A DNA stretch of 64,000 bases from contig JAQYTJ010000013.1 of assembly GCA_028724885.1 (NCBI GenBank), forward strand, positions 62,001-126,000. The letters run 5' to 3'. The position numbers and the translations under genes are program-made. Under the pieces are notes generated by a model. It was not told the origin of the DNA. It searched no databases and saw nothing but the letters and a program-made list of their open reading frames with translations. The stretch comes from Bacteroidales bacterium. GTDB lineage: Bacteria > Bacteroidota > Bacteroidia > Bacteroidales > UBA932. Shown piece by piece: positions 8,036-16,726 of this stretch; the stretch's first letter is position 1, and each line of letters starts with the position of its first letter.

Positions 8036-10068
8036 TACTTATTTCCCTCCTCGCAATACTTGGAGATGACTGCATAGGAATCCGCAACCCCTAATTCTCC
8101 GGCCCTGGACAGGTCTATGCAGCCCTTTTCCTTATCCTTAATGTAAATCAACACTAGCCCTCTATTGAAGTAGGCATCCCCCATATAAGGATAATATTGG
8201 ATGGCTTTCGAGTAATTTTCCACAGACTCCACGAACTTCGAAGACAGGCAGTAAAGGTTACCCAAGTCGAAGTAGATGTAAGGCACTCCTGGCATCAGCT
8301 TCGCAGCCTCTGTAAGATCCTCTATGGCATCGGAGTAGTCATAAGACCTGCTCACCTGGTCCCTAACCCTAGCCCTTGTCGTTCCTTGGTCATCCATTGT
8401 GAGCGTTTGGACATTGCTCTCGATAGAAGATATAAAATCTATCATTTCCGCCCTCAGCACTCCTCGGTTAATCCTATAGAATGCCTTGTAATAGTCTGAA
8501 TATGCCCCAGACGCAGAAGCCTCAACAGCAGAATTATATTCATCCAGAGCCTTTGAATACTGCTTGGACTGAACGTAATATATTCCTTTGATGAAGGCTC
8601 TGTCGGCATCTGTCAGATTGCCGTAGTCCCCTGCAGAGAGATTCGTATCGCCATATATCTCATTATCAATGTTATTGTCGCTGTATCTTGGATGGTGCAG
8701 AGTGTCAGAATTTGATATAAGCAGAGGCACCTTTGAATCGGCGATAAACTTATTAATGAGAGCGTTATCGTACCTGTGGCTGAGGGCATATCTCTGATTG
8801 TCGGCATCAGTAGAAATTTCGAACCTGTACATAGGCCGCAGACGGATGTTGATATCACTGTTCTGCAGCAATTCGTTTTCGAAATCTTTCTTAGCAAAAT
8901 CAGCGTCTAGCTCCAGCAAGCTGCTGTATTTCTTGGTAGTGTCCGCAAACGAAGTGGAATCTTGCGCCTGGGCGGTCCTATATTCCTGAACCTTCTTCTG
9001 GGCAGTTTCATAGTCTTGTTTTGATGAATTATGCCTGCCCAGCATATTCTTGACGTAAGACCTGTTTAGGTAGGCCTTCGCAAAGTCTGGATATAGCTCT
9101 ATTGCCTTGTCATAATCATCCAAGGCATCAATCAAACGCCCCATCTGAACGAAATAGGATGCTCTGTTGTAGTAAGCAAGCACATTTTCCGGATTGATAT
9201 TTATAACCCTATCCATGTCGGCAAGAGCTCTATCGAAATCCCCGACCTGGGCATAGATGAGACTTCTGTTGTATAAGGTGAGAGCATTTCCAGGCTCGTC
9301 TTTTAGGACTCGGTTGAAATCGGCAACGGCAGAGTTGAAATCCTGCTTGTCATAATAGAGTATTGCCCTGTTAAAATAAGCAAATGTGTTAGCCGTGTCG
9401 AGGGAAATGGCCTTATTCAAATCCGTTATGGATTCATCGTATTTATTTTGCAGGGCATAGACGCGAGCCCTGCGGATATAGCCCTCGGGGTCGAATCTGT
9501 CCAGCTTAATAGCTCTGTTATAGTCTTCTAGAGCCTTCGCCGTATCTTTCAAAAATAGATATGAAGCGCCACGATTCAAAAAAGCGGACGGATCTTTTGG
9601 CTCTTTCTTGATGTACCTGTCGAAGTCTTGCACAGCATTATCGAACCGCTGGGCAAGAAAATATGTCACGCCCCTGCTAAAATACAGGCCAGTCATACCA
9701 GGCCTAAGCTCTATGGCATGCTGCAAATCTGCAAGAGCATCGTCGTATTTGCCCATGCGGCTCTGCGTTATGGCTCTGAAATGATAGCCGTTAGTAAAGA
9801 CAGGATTCAGCCTCACTGAATTGTTGAAGTCGGCGTAGGCACCTCTAATGTCTCCCAGATTGTACTTTGCTATGCCTCTGTAGAAGAATGTCCAACAATC
9901 CGTGGAATCCAGACGAGCCAAGACATTGAAATTCGATATGGCATCTGAATACCTGCCCTCCGACAAAGCCGAACGTCCCCTGAAAGAGAAAACGTCCTTG
10001 TCGTACTGAGCCAGAGCAGAGAATGCGGACAAAATGATGAACAGCACAGCAGAGGCAAACCTTTTCAT
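8035..10068 (-). CDS. Secreted tetratricopeptide-repeat protein
   Basis: About 677 residues. It starts at MKRFASAVLFIILSAFSALAQ, a clear signal peptide; the track's earlier start at 10110 adds 14 unlikely residues. From about residue 25 to 385 there is an uninterrupted array of roughly ten TPR units of the type 'YNRASYFVQMGRLIDALDDYDKAIELYPD', then a low-repeat middle with Asp/Asn-rich sequence (residues about 390-500), then three or more further TPRs near the C-terminus. TPR arrays are protein-binding scaffolds; in Bacteroidetes such exported proteins are often envelope assembly or gliding/secretion accessory factors, but no partner is evident here. It is the first gene of a two-gene unit with the WalJ-like hydrolase and is divergent from the M28 operon. 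Confidence 0.85.
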   Translation of the reverse strand: MKRFASAVLFIILSAFSALAQYDKDVFSFRGRSALSEGRYSDAISNFNVLARLDSTDCWTFFYRGIAKYNLGDIRGAYADFNNSVRLNPVFTNGYHFRAITQSRMGKYDDALADLQHAIELRPGMTGLYFSRGVTYFLAQRFDNAVQDFDRYIKKEPKDPSAFLNRGASYLFLKDTAKALEDYNRAIKLDRFDPEGYIRRARVYALQNKYDESITDLNKAISLDTANTFAYFNRAILYYDKQDFNSAVADFNRVLKDEPGNALTLYNRSLIYAQVGDFDRALADMDRVININPENVLAYYNRASYFVQMGRLIDALDDYDKAIELYPDFAKAYLNRSYVKNMLGRHNSSKQDYETAQKKVQEYRTAQAQDSTSFADTTKKYSSLLELDADFAKKDFENELLQNSDINIRLRPMYRFEISTDADNQRYALSHRYDNALINKFIADSKVPLLISNSDTLHHPRYSDNNIDNEIYGDTNLSAGDYGNLTDADRAFIKGIYYVQSKQYSKALDEYNSAVEASASGAYSDYYKAFYRINRGVLRAEMIDFISSIESNVQTLTMDDQGTTRARVRDQVSRSYDYSDAIEDLTEAAKLMPGVPYIYFDLGNLYCLSSKFVESVENYSKAIQYYPYMGDAYFNRGLVLIYIKDKEKGCIDLSRAGELGVADSYAVISKYCEEGNK

Positions 10069-10076
10069 ATATATTT

Positions 10077-10106
10077 TTTGTGATAATTTTAATTTTCCTA
10101 CCTTTG
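10077..10106 (+). promoter_or_regulatory. Bacteroidetes-type promoter of the M28-to-sialidase operon
   Basis: TTTG, an 18-base spacer and TACCTTTG match the -33 (TTTG) and -7 (TAnnTTTG) elements recognised by the Bacteroidetes primary sigma factor. The ATG of the peptidase-like gene is 17 bases past the -7 box, so the leader would be about 10 bases long. Confidence 0.65.
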
Positions 10107-10123
10107 TCAAGTTTCGTGCTAAA

Positions 10124-11140
10124 ATGCAAAATTATACTTTGAAAACGAATTTACCTAAAATTTTCTTAATGCTGATTCTGGCTGCCTGCCCCTATTTTTC
10201 AGAGGCACAGCAAAAAAGGAAGATGGTAGCGTCCGGAGTCAATGCTGAGAAGATAATAACAGAAGATAGGTTACAAAGAAATATAGAATTTTTAACTGAT
10301 CCTCAATATAATGGCAGGCGCACAGGGACGCTGGGCGCAACAGAGGCGGCTTTTTGGATTGCAAGAAAATTTCAGAAAGATTCCCTGCTACCTATAAATG
10401 AGCTTTGGAGCCAGTCTTTCAAAGCAGGAGACTCCATAGGACACAACATAATCGGATTCATGCCAGGCAGGAGCGACAGAGACTTCCAGCTATACACGAT
10501 AATTGCCGCTCACTACGACAGTTATGGAATGATGAATGGCACCCTGTATCCTGGAGCAGACAGCAACGCCTCTGGAGTAGTTGCCATGACAAGCCTCGCG
10601 GACATGTTCACGAGAATGAAACAGCTGAACAGAACTTACGGAGACAATCTGATTTTCGTGGCTCTAGATGCAAGGGAGATTAACTCCGCCGGTGCCGAAG
10701 CATTATGGAAGGCCCTGTCTGCCGGCGAGTTGAAAAATCCCTTGACTGGGGAGTCCATATTGCCTGGCAAGATTCATGCTTTCGTATCGCTTGACATCCT
10801 AGGAAGCACTCTCTCCCCTCTCAAGAAGGGGCGAAAGGACTATCTGATCATGCTCAGCAATGGACGTTTTGCGGCAGACCTTATGGAAGCCAATGCGAAA
10901 GATGGACTTGGGCTGGACATAGCCTTGAACTACTATGGGAGCGAGAGCTTCACTAGGATGTTCCACGACAAGGTCGGGGATCAGAGGATTTTCGTCGAGA
11001 ACGGGGTTCCTTGCGCAGTGTTCACATCTGGCATAACTATGAACACGAACAAGCCTTCGGATACGGCCAGGACCCTGAATTACAATATATTCAAAAAAAG
11101 AATATTTTTAATATTCCATTGGCTCACAAAAATGATGTAA
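10124..11140 (+). CDS. M28-family peptidase-like protein with altered active site
   Basis: About 338 residues, exported: the start at 10124 gives MQNYTLKTNLPKIFLMLILAAC... ending in SEAQ, a signal peptide. The rest follows the M28 aminopeptidase fold: AAHYDSYG (first zinc His), GADSNASGV (bridging Asp), then LDAREINSAGAEA where active enzymes have D-G-E-E-x-G. Here the first Glu (general base) is Arg while the second (ligand) stays. Near the C-terminus the usual 'YHxPSDT' reads TNKPSDT, so the last His ligand is Asn. These two changes suggest a non-hydrolytic or altered enzyme. It is first in a tightly spaced five-gene unit (4 bases to the ABC exporter). Confidence 0.78.
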   Translation: MQNYTLKTNLPKIFLMLILAACPYFSEAQQKRKMVASGVNAEKIITEDRLQRNIEFLTDPQYNGRRTGTLGATEAAFWIARKFQKDSLLPINELWSQSFKAGDSIGHNIIGFMPGRSDRDFQLYTIIAAHYDSYGMMNGTLYPGADSNASGVVAMTSLADMFTRMKQLNRTYGDNLIFVALDAREINSAGAEALWKALSAGELKNPLTGESILPGKIHAFVSLDILGSTLSPLKKGRKDYLIMLSNGRFAADLMEANAKDGLGLDIALNYYGSESFTRMFHDKVGDQRIFVENGVPCAVFTSGITMNTNKPSDTARTLNYNIFKKRIFLIFHWLTKMM

Positions 11141-11144
11141 GGCT

Positions 11145-12995
11145 ATGAGAGAATTCTGGAAAATGGTAAAGCGATATATTTCGCCTTACAGGACATATTT
11201 GGGATGGTCGGTAGTGCTGAATATTTTCTCGGCGCTGTTCAACATATTCTCTTTCGCCCTCATAGTCCCTATGCTGCGAATCCTTTTCGGCATCTCAGGG
11301 AAAGTGTACTCATTCATTCCTTGGGAACAGGTGTGGTCCAGGCCTATCTTCCAGATGGGAGACGCATTCATGGGTAACGTCTATTTCTATCTAGAAAAGG
11401 CAATAGGAGATTACGGCCCGATAATGGTTCTGGTGCATCTCAGCTTGTTCTTGATGATCATGACAGCCCTCAAGACAGCTTGCTATTTCGGCTCTGCAGC
11501 CATTATGGTGCCAATCAGGACAGGCGTTGTAAGGGACATAAGGCTAGATATTTATAGGAAGATATTGTCCCTCCCTCTGGGTTTTTTCTCAGAAGAAAGA
11601 AAGGGGGATATCATAGCCAGGATCAGCGGTGACGTGATGGAGGTTGAGAACTCAATCACTGGCTCGATGGAAATGCTCATCAAGAATCCTATCCTTATTA
11701 TATTCTATTTTCTGGCTCTTCTAGTGATAAGCTGGCAGATGACTCTGTTCACCATCATATTCGCCCCACTGTTCATCTGGGTGATGGGCATCGTAGGCAG
11801 GAATCTGAAAAAGAAATCGCTGGACGTTCAGAGGCTCTGGAGCGACACTATGTCGCAGGTAGAAGAAACCCTCGGAGGGCTCAGAATCGTAAAGGCCTTC
11901 GTGGCAGAAAAGAATATGGGGAAGCGTTTTGATGATGTGACTGACAGGATGAGGAAGAAGAATGCAAGGGTTATGGTGCGTCAGTCTCTTGCACATCCGG
12001 TGAGCGAATTCATGGGAACGGTGATGATTCTGATAGTGCTATGTGTTGGCGGTGCACTGATCCTTAGCGGCAAATCCAACATAGATGCTCCTATATTCTT
12101 GTATTTCATGGTCATACTTTATAGCATAATCAATCCCATCAAGGAATTCGCTAAGGCAAGCTATTCGATTCCTAAAGGAATGGCCTCTATTGAGAGAATC
12201 AACAAGATACTTGATGCCAAGAACGACATCGTGGAGCCAGCTGATGCCAGGCCTTGCAAAGGATTCAATGAAAGCATAAGCATAGAACACGTTTCATTCA
12301 AATATCCGGAAGGCTCGAAAATCATCCTCAACGACATAAGTCTCAAGATAGAGAAAGGCAAGAATATAGCCATCGTAGGTGAGTCTGGTGCAGGCAAATC
12401 AACTCTCGTGGATCTAATTCCTAGGTTCTATGACCCACAGAAAGGCTCGATCAAAGTCGATGGCGTGGACATTCGCGACTTGAAGATTACCGACCTCAGA
12501 GGATTGATTGGAAACGTGAATCAGGAGCCTATCCTGTTCAACGACACCATATTTAATAACATAGCCTTTGGCGTCGAGAATGCGGCCAGGGAAGAGGTCA
12601 TAGAGGCCGCTAAGATTGCCAATGCGCATGACTTCATAATGGAGAAGGACGAAGGTTATGATTTTGTGATTGGAGACCGCGGCGTAAGGCTTTCCGGAGG
12701 CCAGAGGCAGAGAATAAGCATCGCTAGGGCAATCCTCAAGAATCCCCCTATACTGATTCTGGACGAGGCCACTGCATCACTGGACACCGAGTCGGAGAAG
12801 ATAGTTCAGGAGGCCTTGGAACGGCTGATGTCCAACAGGACTACAATAGCCATTGCTCACAGACTCTCCACCATCAAGAATTCGGACGAGATAATAGTGA
12901 TGCACGAAGGGAAAATTGTGGAGAGAGGTAAGCACGATGAGCTGCTGGCTCTGAACGGATTCTACAGGAAACTTAATGACATGCAAGCGCTTTAG
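11145..12995 (+). CDS. MsbA-like ABC transporter (fused permease/ATPase)
   Basis: A 616-residue half-transporter of the lipid/drug exporter class, expected to work as a homodimer in the inner membrane. The N-terminal half has about six hydrophobic helices. The ATPase half shows Walker A GESGAGKST, the Q-loop VNQEPILFND, the signature LSGGQRQRIS, Walker B ILILDEATASLD and the switch His in IAIAHRLS. Sequence style (IARISGDVMEVENSI; ERINKILDA) is close to the lipid-A flippase MsbA group common in Bacteroidetes, but the substrate cannot be read from sequence. It lies 4 bases after the M28-like gene and just before the CBM9-like gene, so it is probably in one transcript with surface-glycan and cell-wall proteins. 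Confidence 0.88.
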   Translation: MREFWKMVKRYISPYRTYLGWSVVLNIFSALFNIFSFALIVPMLRILFGISGKVYSFIPWEQVWSRPIFQMGDAFMGNVYFYLEKAIGDYGPIMVLVHLSLFLMIMTALKTACYFGSAAIMVPIRTGVVRDIRLDIYRKILSLPLGFFSEERKGDIIARISGDVMEVENSITGSMEMLIKNPILIIFYFLALLVISWQMTLFTIIFAPLFIWVMGIVGRNLKKKSLDVQRLWSDTMSQVEETLGGLRIVKAFVAEKNMGKRFDDVTDRMRKKNARVMVRQSLAHPVSEFMGTVMILIVLCVGGALILSGKSNIDAPIFLYFMVILYSIINPIKEFAKASYSIPKGMASIERINKILDAKNDIVEPADARPCKGFNESISIEHVSFKYPEGSKIILNDISLKIEKGKNIAIVGESGAGKSTLVDLIPRFYDPQKGSIKVDGVDIRDLKITDLRGLIGNVNQEPILFNDTIFNNIAFGVENAAREEVIEAAKIANAHDFIMEKDEGYDFVIGDRGVRLSGGQRQRISIARAILKNPPILILDEATASLDTESEKIVQEALERLMSNRTTIAIAHRLSTIKNSDEIIVMHEGKIVERGKHDELLALNGFYRKLNDMQAL

Positions 12996-12999
12996 GAAC

Positions 13000-13656
13000 A
13001 TGAAAACCACGAAAAGAATAAAGGTACCTTTCATTGAAGGGCTGGAATCCATGAATATGTCTCAGCTGGATCTGGCGATGGAAAAGTCTGCCGCCAAATT
13101 CGCCGTATGCGAGAACAACTGGGAAAAGCAATACCCTTACGGGCCAGACTGCAATGGCTCTATAGCCTATTGCAAGGACTATATGGCCGTAATGTTTCAT
13201 GTCAGAGGACTGGACTTGCGAGCTACGACACTGGAAGATAATGGAAACAGTTGGGAAGACAGTTGCTGCGAGTTTTTTGTAACCGACCCTTACGATGGGA
13301 CATATTACAATTTCGAGCTGACAGCTATCGGCTCCCTGCTATCTTCAAAACGCACAAGCCGGTACGACAGCAATCAAAGAACCTTGGAAGAATTGTCGAG
13401 AGTCATTCGTCATAGCACGCTGGAACACAGGGCATATGATGAAAAAGACAAAATATTTTCTTGGAGCGTCGCGATGCTCATTCCTTTCGACTTGATAGGA
13501 ATAGATAAAAACGACATTCCTGTGAGCGTAAGGGCTAATTTCTACAAATGCGGCGATAAAACAGCCCATCCGCATTTTCTTAGCTGGACCCCCATCGTTT
13601 CGTCAAAACCAGATTTTCACAGACCAGAATTCTTTGGAGAGCTGATCCTTCATTAA
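13000..13656 (+). CDS. CBM9-like carbohydrate-binding protein
   Basis: About 218 residues resembling the carbohydrate-binding family-9-like proteins of Bacteroidetes. Typical elements are an early Trp (ENNWEKQYPYGP), a beta-sandwich core with WEDSCCEFFVTDP, a YYNFELTAIG strand and the closing FLSWTPIVSSKPDFHRPEFFGEL, which is a family hallmark. There is no signal peptide, so it may be cytoplasmic or the real start may differ; the ATG at 13000, just after the ABC gene stop, was chosen over the track start at 12976, which overlaps that gene. The next gene starts one base after its stop, so the two are translationally close. Its place before an amidase and a sialidase suggests a glycan-related role. 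Confidence 0.72.
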   Translation: MKTTKRIKVPFIEGLESMNMSQLDLAMEKSAAKFAVCENNWEKQYPYGPDCNGSIAYCKDYMAVMFHVRGLDLRATTLEDNGNSWEDSCCEFFVTDPYDGTYYNFELTAIGSLLSSKRTSRYDSNQRTLEELSRVIRHSTLEHRAYDEKDKIFSWSVAMLIPFDLIGIDKNDIPVSVRANFYKCGDKTAHPHFLSWTPIVSSKPDFHRPEFFGELILH

Positions 13657-13657
13657 T

Positions 13658-16600
13658 ATGTTAAAACTCAGAACCATCCTATTTTTTGCCGCAGTCACGG
13701 CGACCATTTTCTCCTTAAAAGCTCAGACGACCAGAGAGCTGAAGCCTACCTGCGATTCCTTACAGGTGTTAATGCAGGAAAGGACTGGCGTCGAGAACGA
13801 GCTGGTGCTGAAACGCATCACGAAAAGAAATTCGTTCTTAGACCTAAGATTCAGCTCCAGCGCTGGGAACTATCCGTGGAGAGCGGACGACGTGGAGTGG
13901 TTCAAGGAGAAGTTCATCGAACTGGCACCTGAAAATTGCAAGAAATATTCCGTAGGTAATATATTCGTAGAAACGAACCCCATATCAGATTACGTGATGC
14001 CTCTCTCTGGCAATGATGGTCGTCCTGTATCTTCACTTTTTAGGACTGAGAAGGATCCCCGTCCGCAGCATTCATTCATCGAGCAGAAAGATAGAATGCA
14101 TTTTAGCAGAGGCCTGAGTGGCAGGAACATTGCTCTTTGGCAAAGCCACGGACGTTATTACGAGGAAAAGACAGATCGCTGGGAGTGGCAGAGGGCACCT
14201 GTTTTCCAGACCGTCGAGGACATGTACACTCAGAGCTATGTTCTGCCTTTCCTTATCCCAATGCTGGAGAACGCTGGGGCCTACGTCATGACGCCTCGGG
14301 AAAGGGACATTCAGCGACACGAGATAATCATGGATAATAACCATTCTTTCGGGTCAGAAAGAGACGATGGCGTGCGTATCAAAGGCGCCTACGAAGAAAA
14401 GGGCGATTGGGATGATTGCGGTGTTGGATTCGCAGATGCGAAGGCCGTGTACACAGGGGTTGAGAACCCTTTCAGGATGGGCACTGCAAGACAAGTTTCT
14501 TGTAAAAAAAATGCAAAGGCCATCTGGACTCCAGACATACCGGAAACTGGAGAATATGCCGTTTACATTTCTTATAAATCCTTGCCTAACAGCACTCCTT
14601 GCGCTCATTACACTGTTAATCACGCTGGTGGCTCCACCGAATTCTACGTGAATCAGAAAATCGGCGGCAGCACTTGGATCTATATTGGGACCTTCCCTTT
14701 CGAGAAAGGAAACGATGCTTCCGTGACCCTTGATGCCGAAATTCCAGGGGGCAGAGAAATACCTCGCAATGCGGTTTTAACAGCAGATGCAGTGAGGCTC
14801 GGCGGAGGGATGGGGAAAATTGCCAGAGGGCCGAAGGATACGCTCGTTTCTGAATATGCCACATCAGGCATGCCGTCTTATGCCGAGGGTGCATTTTACT
14901 GGATGCAGTGGGCTGGGGCTGACTCTACCCTGCTGCAGCTGCACGAAGACGATTATACTTCCGATTATGCCGACAGGGGTGCCTGGGTCGCATGGATGAG
15001 CGGAGGATCGCGGACGAACCCTAAAGGAGAAGGGTTAGGAATACCGATCGATTTATCTTTCGCATTCCACTCCGATGCTGGAACTTACCCAAACGACTCA
15101 ATAGTTGGAACTCTAGCTATTTACACTTTGAAGGCAGACGGAAGCGACAAACTGCCTAACGGAGAAAGACGCTTGCAAGCTAGGATGCTCTGCGATTTCA
15201 CCCAGACGCAGATAGTGAACGACATCAGGGCCAAATACGATACTGCCTGGACTAGAAGAGGGATCTGGAACCGCTCTTACAGCGAGTCCCGTACTACGAC
15301 TGTGCCAGCTATGCTTCTGGAGATGCTCTCGCACCAGAATTTCGCAGACATGAAATACGGCCTGGATCCTTCGTTCCGCTTCACTGTGAGCCGCGCTGTG
15401 TACAAAGGAATGTTGAAATACCTCAGCAACCGCTACGGCTGCAACTATGCAGTTCAGCCGCTGCCAGTAAACTCCTTAGCGACATCTTTTAAGAATGTTT
15501 CAGGGTCGGGCAAGGCCCGCATTGAAATAAGCTGGAAGCCTACACCAGACTCCCTTGAAGCCACTGCAGACCCGAAAGGATATATTCTTTACACCAGGAT
15601 AGACGATGGTGCATTCGATGCTGGCACTGTCGTTAATGCCTCTGGCAATAAGGTCTCCGTAATTAAAGACATTGAGCCTGGGCATATCTATAGCTACAAG
15701 GTAGAGGCTTTCAACAATGGCGGAAAGAGTTTTCCTTCCGAAGTGTTAAGCATAGGCGTGCCGAAATATGCTAAAGGCAAGACAGTGATGGTGGTAAACA
15801 ACTTTACTAGAGTTGCCGCTCCTGCATGGTTCGATTTTCCGGAATATGCCGGATTCCGTAACGACATAGATGCAGGGGTTCCATATATCAAGGAAATAAA
15901 TTTCATTGGCGAGCAGTTCGAATATCGGCGCTCTATGCCGTGGCTTGATGATGATAATCCTGGGTTCGGAGCATCATTCACTGACAAGGCCGGCTCAGTG
16001 GTGCCTGGTAACACTTTCGACTTCACTTACATTCACGGCAAGGCTATCATGGCAGCAGGCTATCCTTTCCACTGCGTCTCTACTGCAGCATTCCAGAGCG
16101 ACAACACCCTTGCCAATGATGATTTCACAATTGACTTGCTTTGTGGGAAACAAGTCACGACTATGGTAGGAAACGGCCACGTGCAGAATAAATATCAGGT
16201 GTTCCCTACTAGACTACAGAGCGCATTGAAGAGTTGCACTGAGGCAGGGAAAAACATTCTCGTGACTGGTTCTAGGATCGGGACTGATGTCTGGGACCGA
16301 ATATATCCTGTGCAAATAGACAGCGCTTATTCTGCCGACACTCGCTCGTTCGTCGAGACTGTTCTCGGTTACAGGCAGATTTCCGACCATGCTACGAGGA
16401 GCGCATCTCTTATGGCTCAGCGAAACTCTTCTGTGAGGCTGAATAAGATTTGCGGCGACCTGAATTATTACAATTCTCTGAATCAGGAAATCTATTGCGC
16501 GGAGCAATCGGACGGCATCGTGCCTGCGTCAAAAGATGCCAGCAGCATATTAAAATATTCAGATTCCGAGATTTCTGCCGCCATTTGTTTCAATGGGGAT

Positions 16601-16702
16601 GGCTATAGAACTGTTTGTGTCGGCTTTCCGTTAGAGACAATAAAAAAAGAAAAAGGACGCATGTCGCTGATGTCAGCAGTGCTGTCCTTCTTCGAAAAGT
16701 AA
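13658..16702 (+). CDS. Exported multidomain amidase with golvesin-like insert
   Basis: A 1014-residue protein with signal peptide (MLKLRTILFFAAVTATIF...LKAQ). The region IALWQSHGRYYE to MTPRERD (residues about 160-230) resembles the first half of an amidase_3 (N-acetylmuramoyl-L-alanine amidase) domain. Residues about 240-390 form a golvesin C-terminal-like domain (GEYAVYISYKSLPNS... GSTEFYVNQ). The amidase fold then resumes with FAFHSDAG (catalytic His) and VPAMLLEMLSHQNFADM (catalytic Glu block). A fibronectin type III domain (about 610-700) and a C-terminal glutamine-amidotransferase-like alpha/beta domain (KTVMVVNNFTR...) complete it. Databases often label such proteins 'xanthan lyase'; I think amidase is better supported. 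It likely acts on peptidoglycan or related peptides outside the cytoplasm, and is followed after 24 bases by the sialidase. Confidence 0.75.
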   Translation: MLKLRTILFFAAVTATIFSLKAQTTRELKPTCDSLQVLMQERTGVENELVLKRITKRNSFLDLRFSSSAGNYPWRADDVEWFKEKFIELAPENCKKYSVGNIFVETNPISDYVMPLSGNDGRPVSSLFRTEKDPRPQHSFIEQKDRMHFSRGLSGRNIALWQSHGRYYEEKTDRWEWQRAPVFQTVEDMYTQSYVLPFLIPMLENAGAYVMTPRERDIQRHEIIMDNNHSFGSERDDGVRIKGAYEEKGDWDDCGVGFADAKAVYTGVENPFRMGTARQVSCKKNAKAIWTPDIPETGEYAVYISYKSLPNSTPCAHYTVNHAGGSTEFYVNQKIGGSTWIYIGTFPFEKGNDASVTLDAEIPGGREIPRNAVLTADAVRLGGGMGKIARGPKDTLVSEYATSGMPSYAEGAFYWMQWAGADSTLLQLHEDDYTSDYADRGAWVAWMSGGSRTNPKGEGLGIPIDLSFAFHSDAGTYPNDSIVGTLAIYTLKADGSDKLPNGERRLQARMLCDFTQTQIVNDIRAKYDTAWTRRGIWNRSYSESRTTTVPAMLLEMLSHQNFADMKYGLDPSFRFTVSRAVYKGMLKYLSNRYGCNYAVQPLPVNSLATSFKNVSGSGKARIEISWKPTPDSLEATADPKGYILYTRIDDGAFDAGTVVNASGNKVSVIKDIEPGHIYSYKVEAFNNGGKSFPSEVLSIGVPKYAKGKTVMVVNNFTRVAAPAWFDFPEYAGFRNDIDAGVPYIKEINFIGEQFEYRRSMPWLDDDNPGFGASFTDKAGSVVPGNTFDFTYIHGKAIMAAGYPFHCVSTAAFQSDNTLANDDFTIDLLCGKQVTTMVGNGHVQNKYQVFPTRLQSALKSCTEAGKNILVTGSRIGTDVWDRIYPVQIDSAYSADTRSFVETVLGYRQISDHATRSASLMAQRNSSVRLNKICGDLNYYNSLNQEIYCAEQSDGIVPASKDASSILKYSDSEISAAICFNGDGYRTVCVGFPLETIKKEKGRMSLMSAVLSFFEK

Positions 16703-16726
16703 ATTTATTTAAAAAACTTATTGATA

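Noticed and set aside
8035-10068. DNA tandem repeats within the TPR gene
   Set aside because: The repetition is at the protein level; the DNA copies have diverged and are explained by the TPR array.
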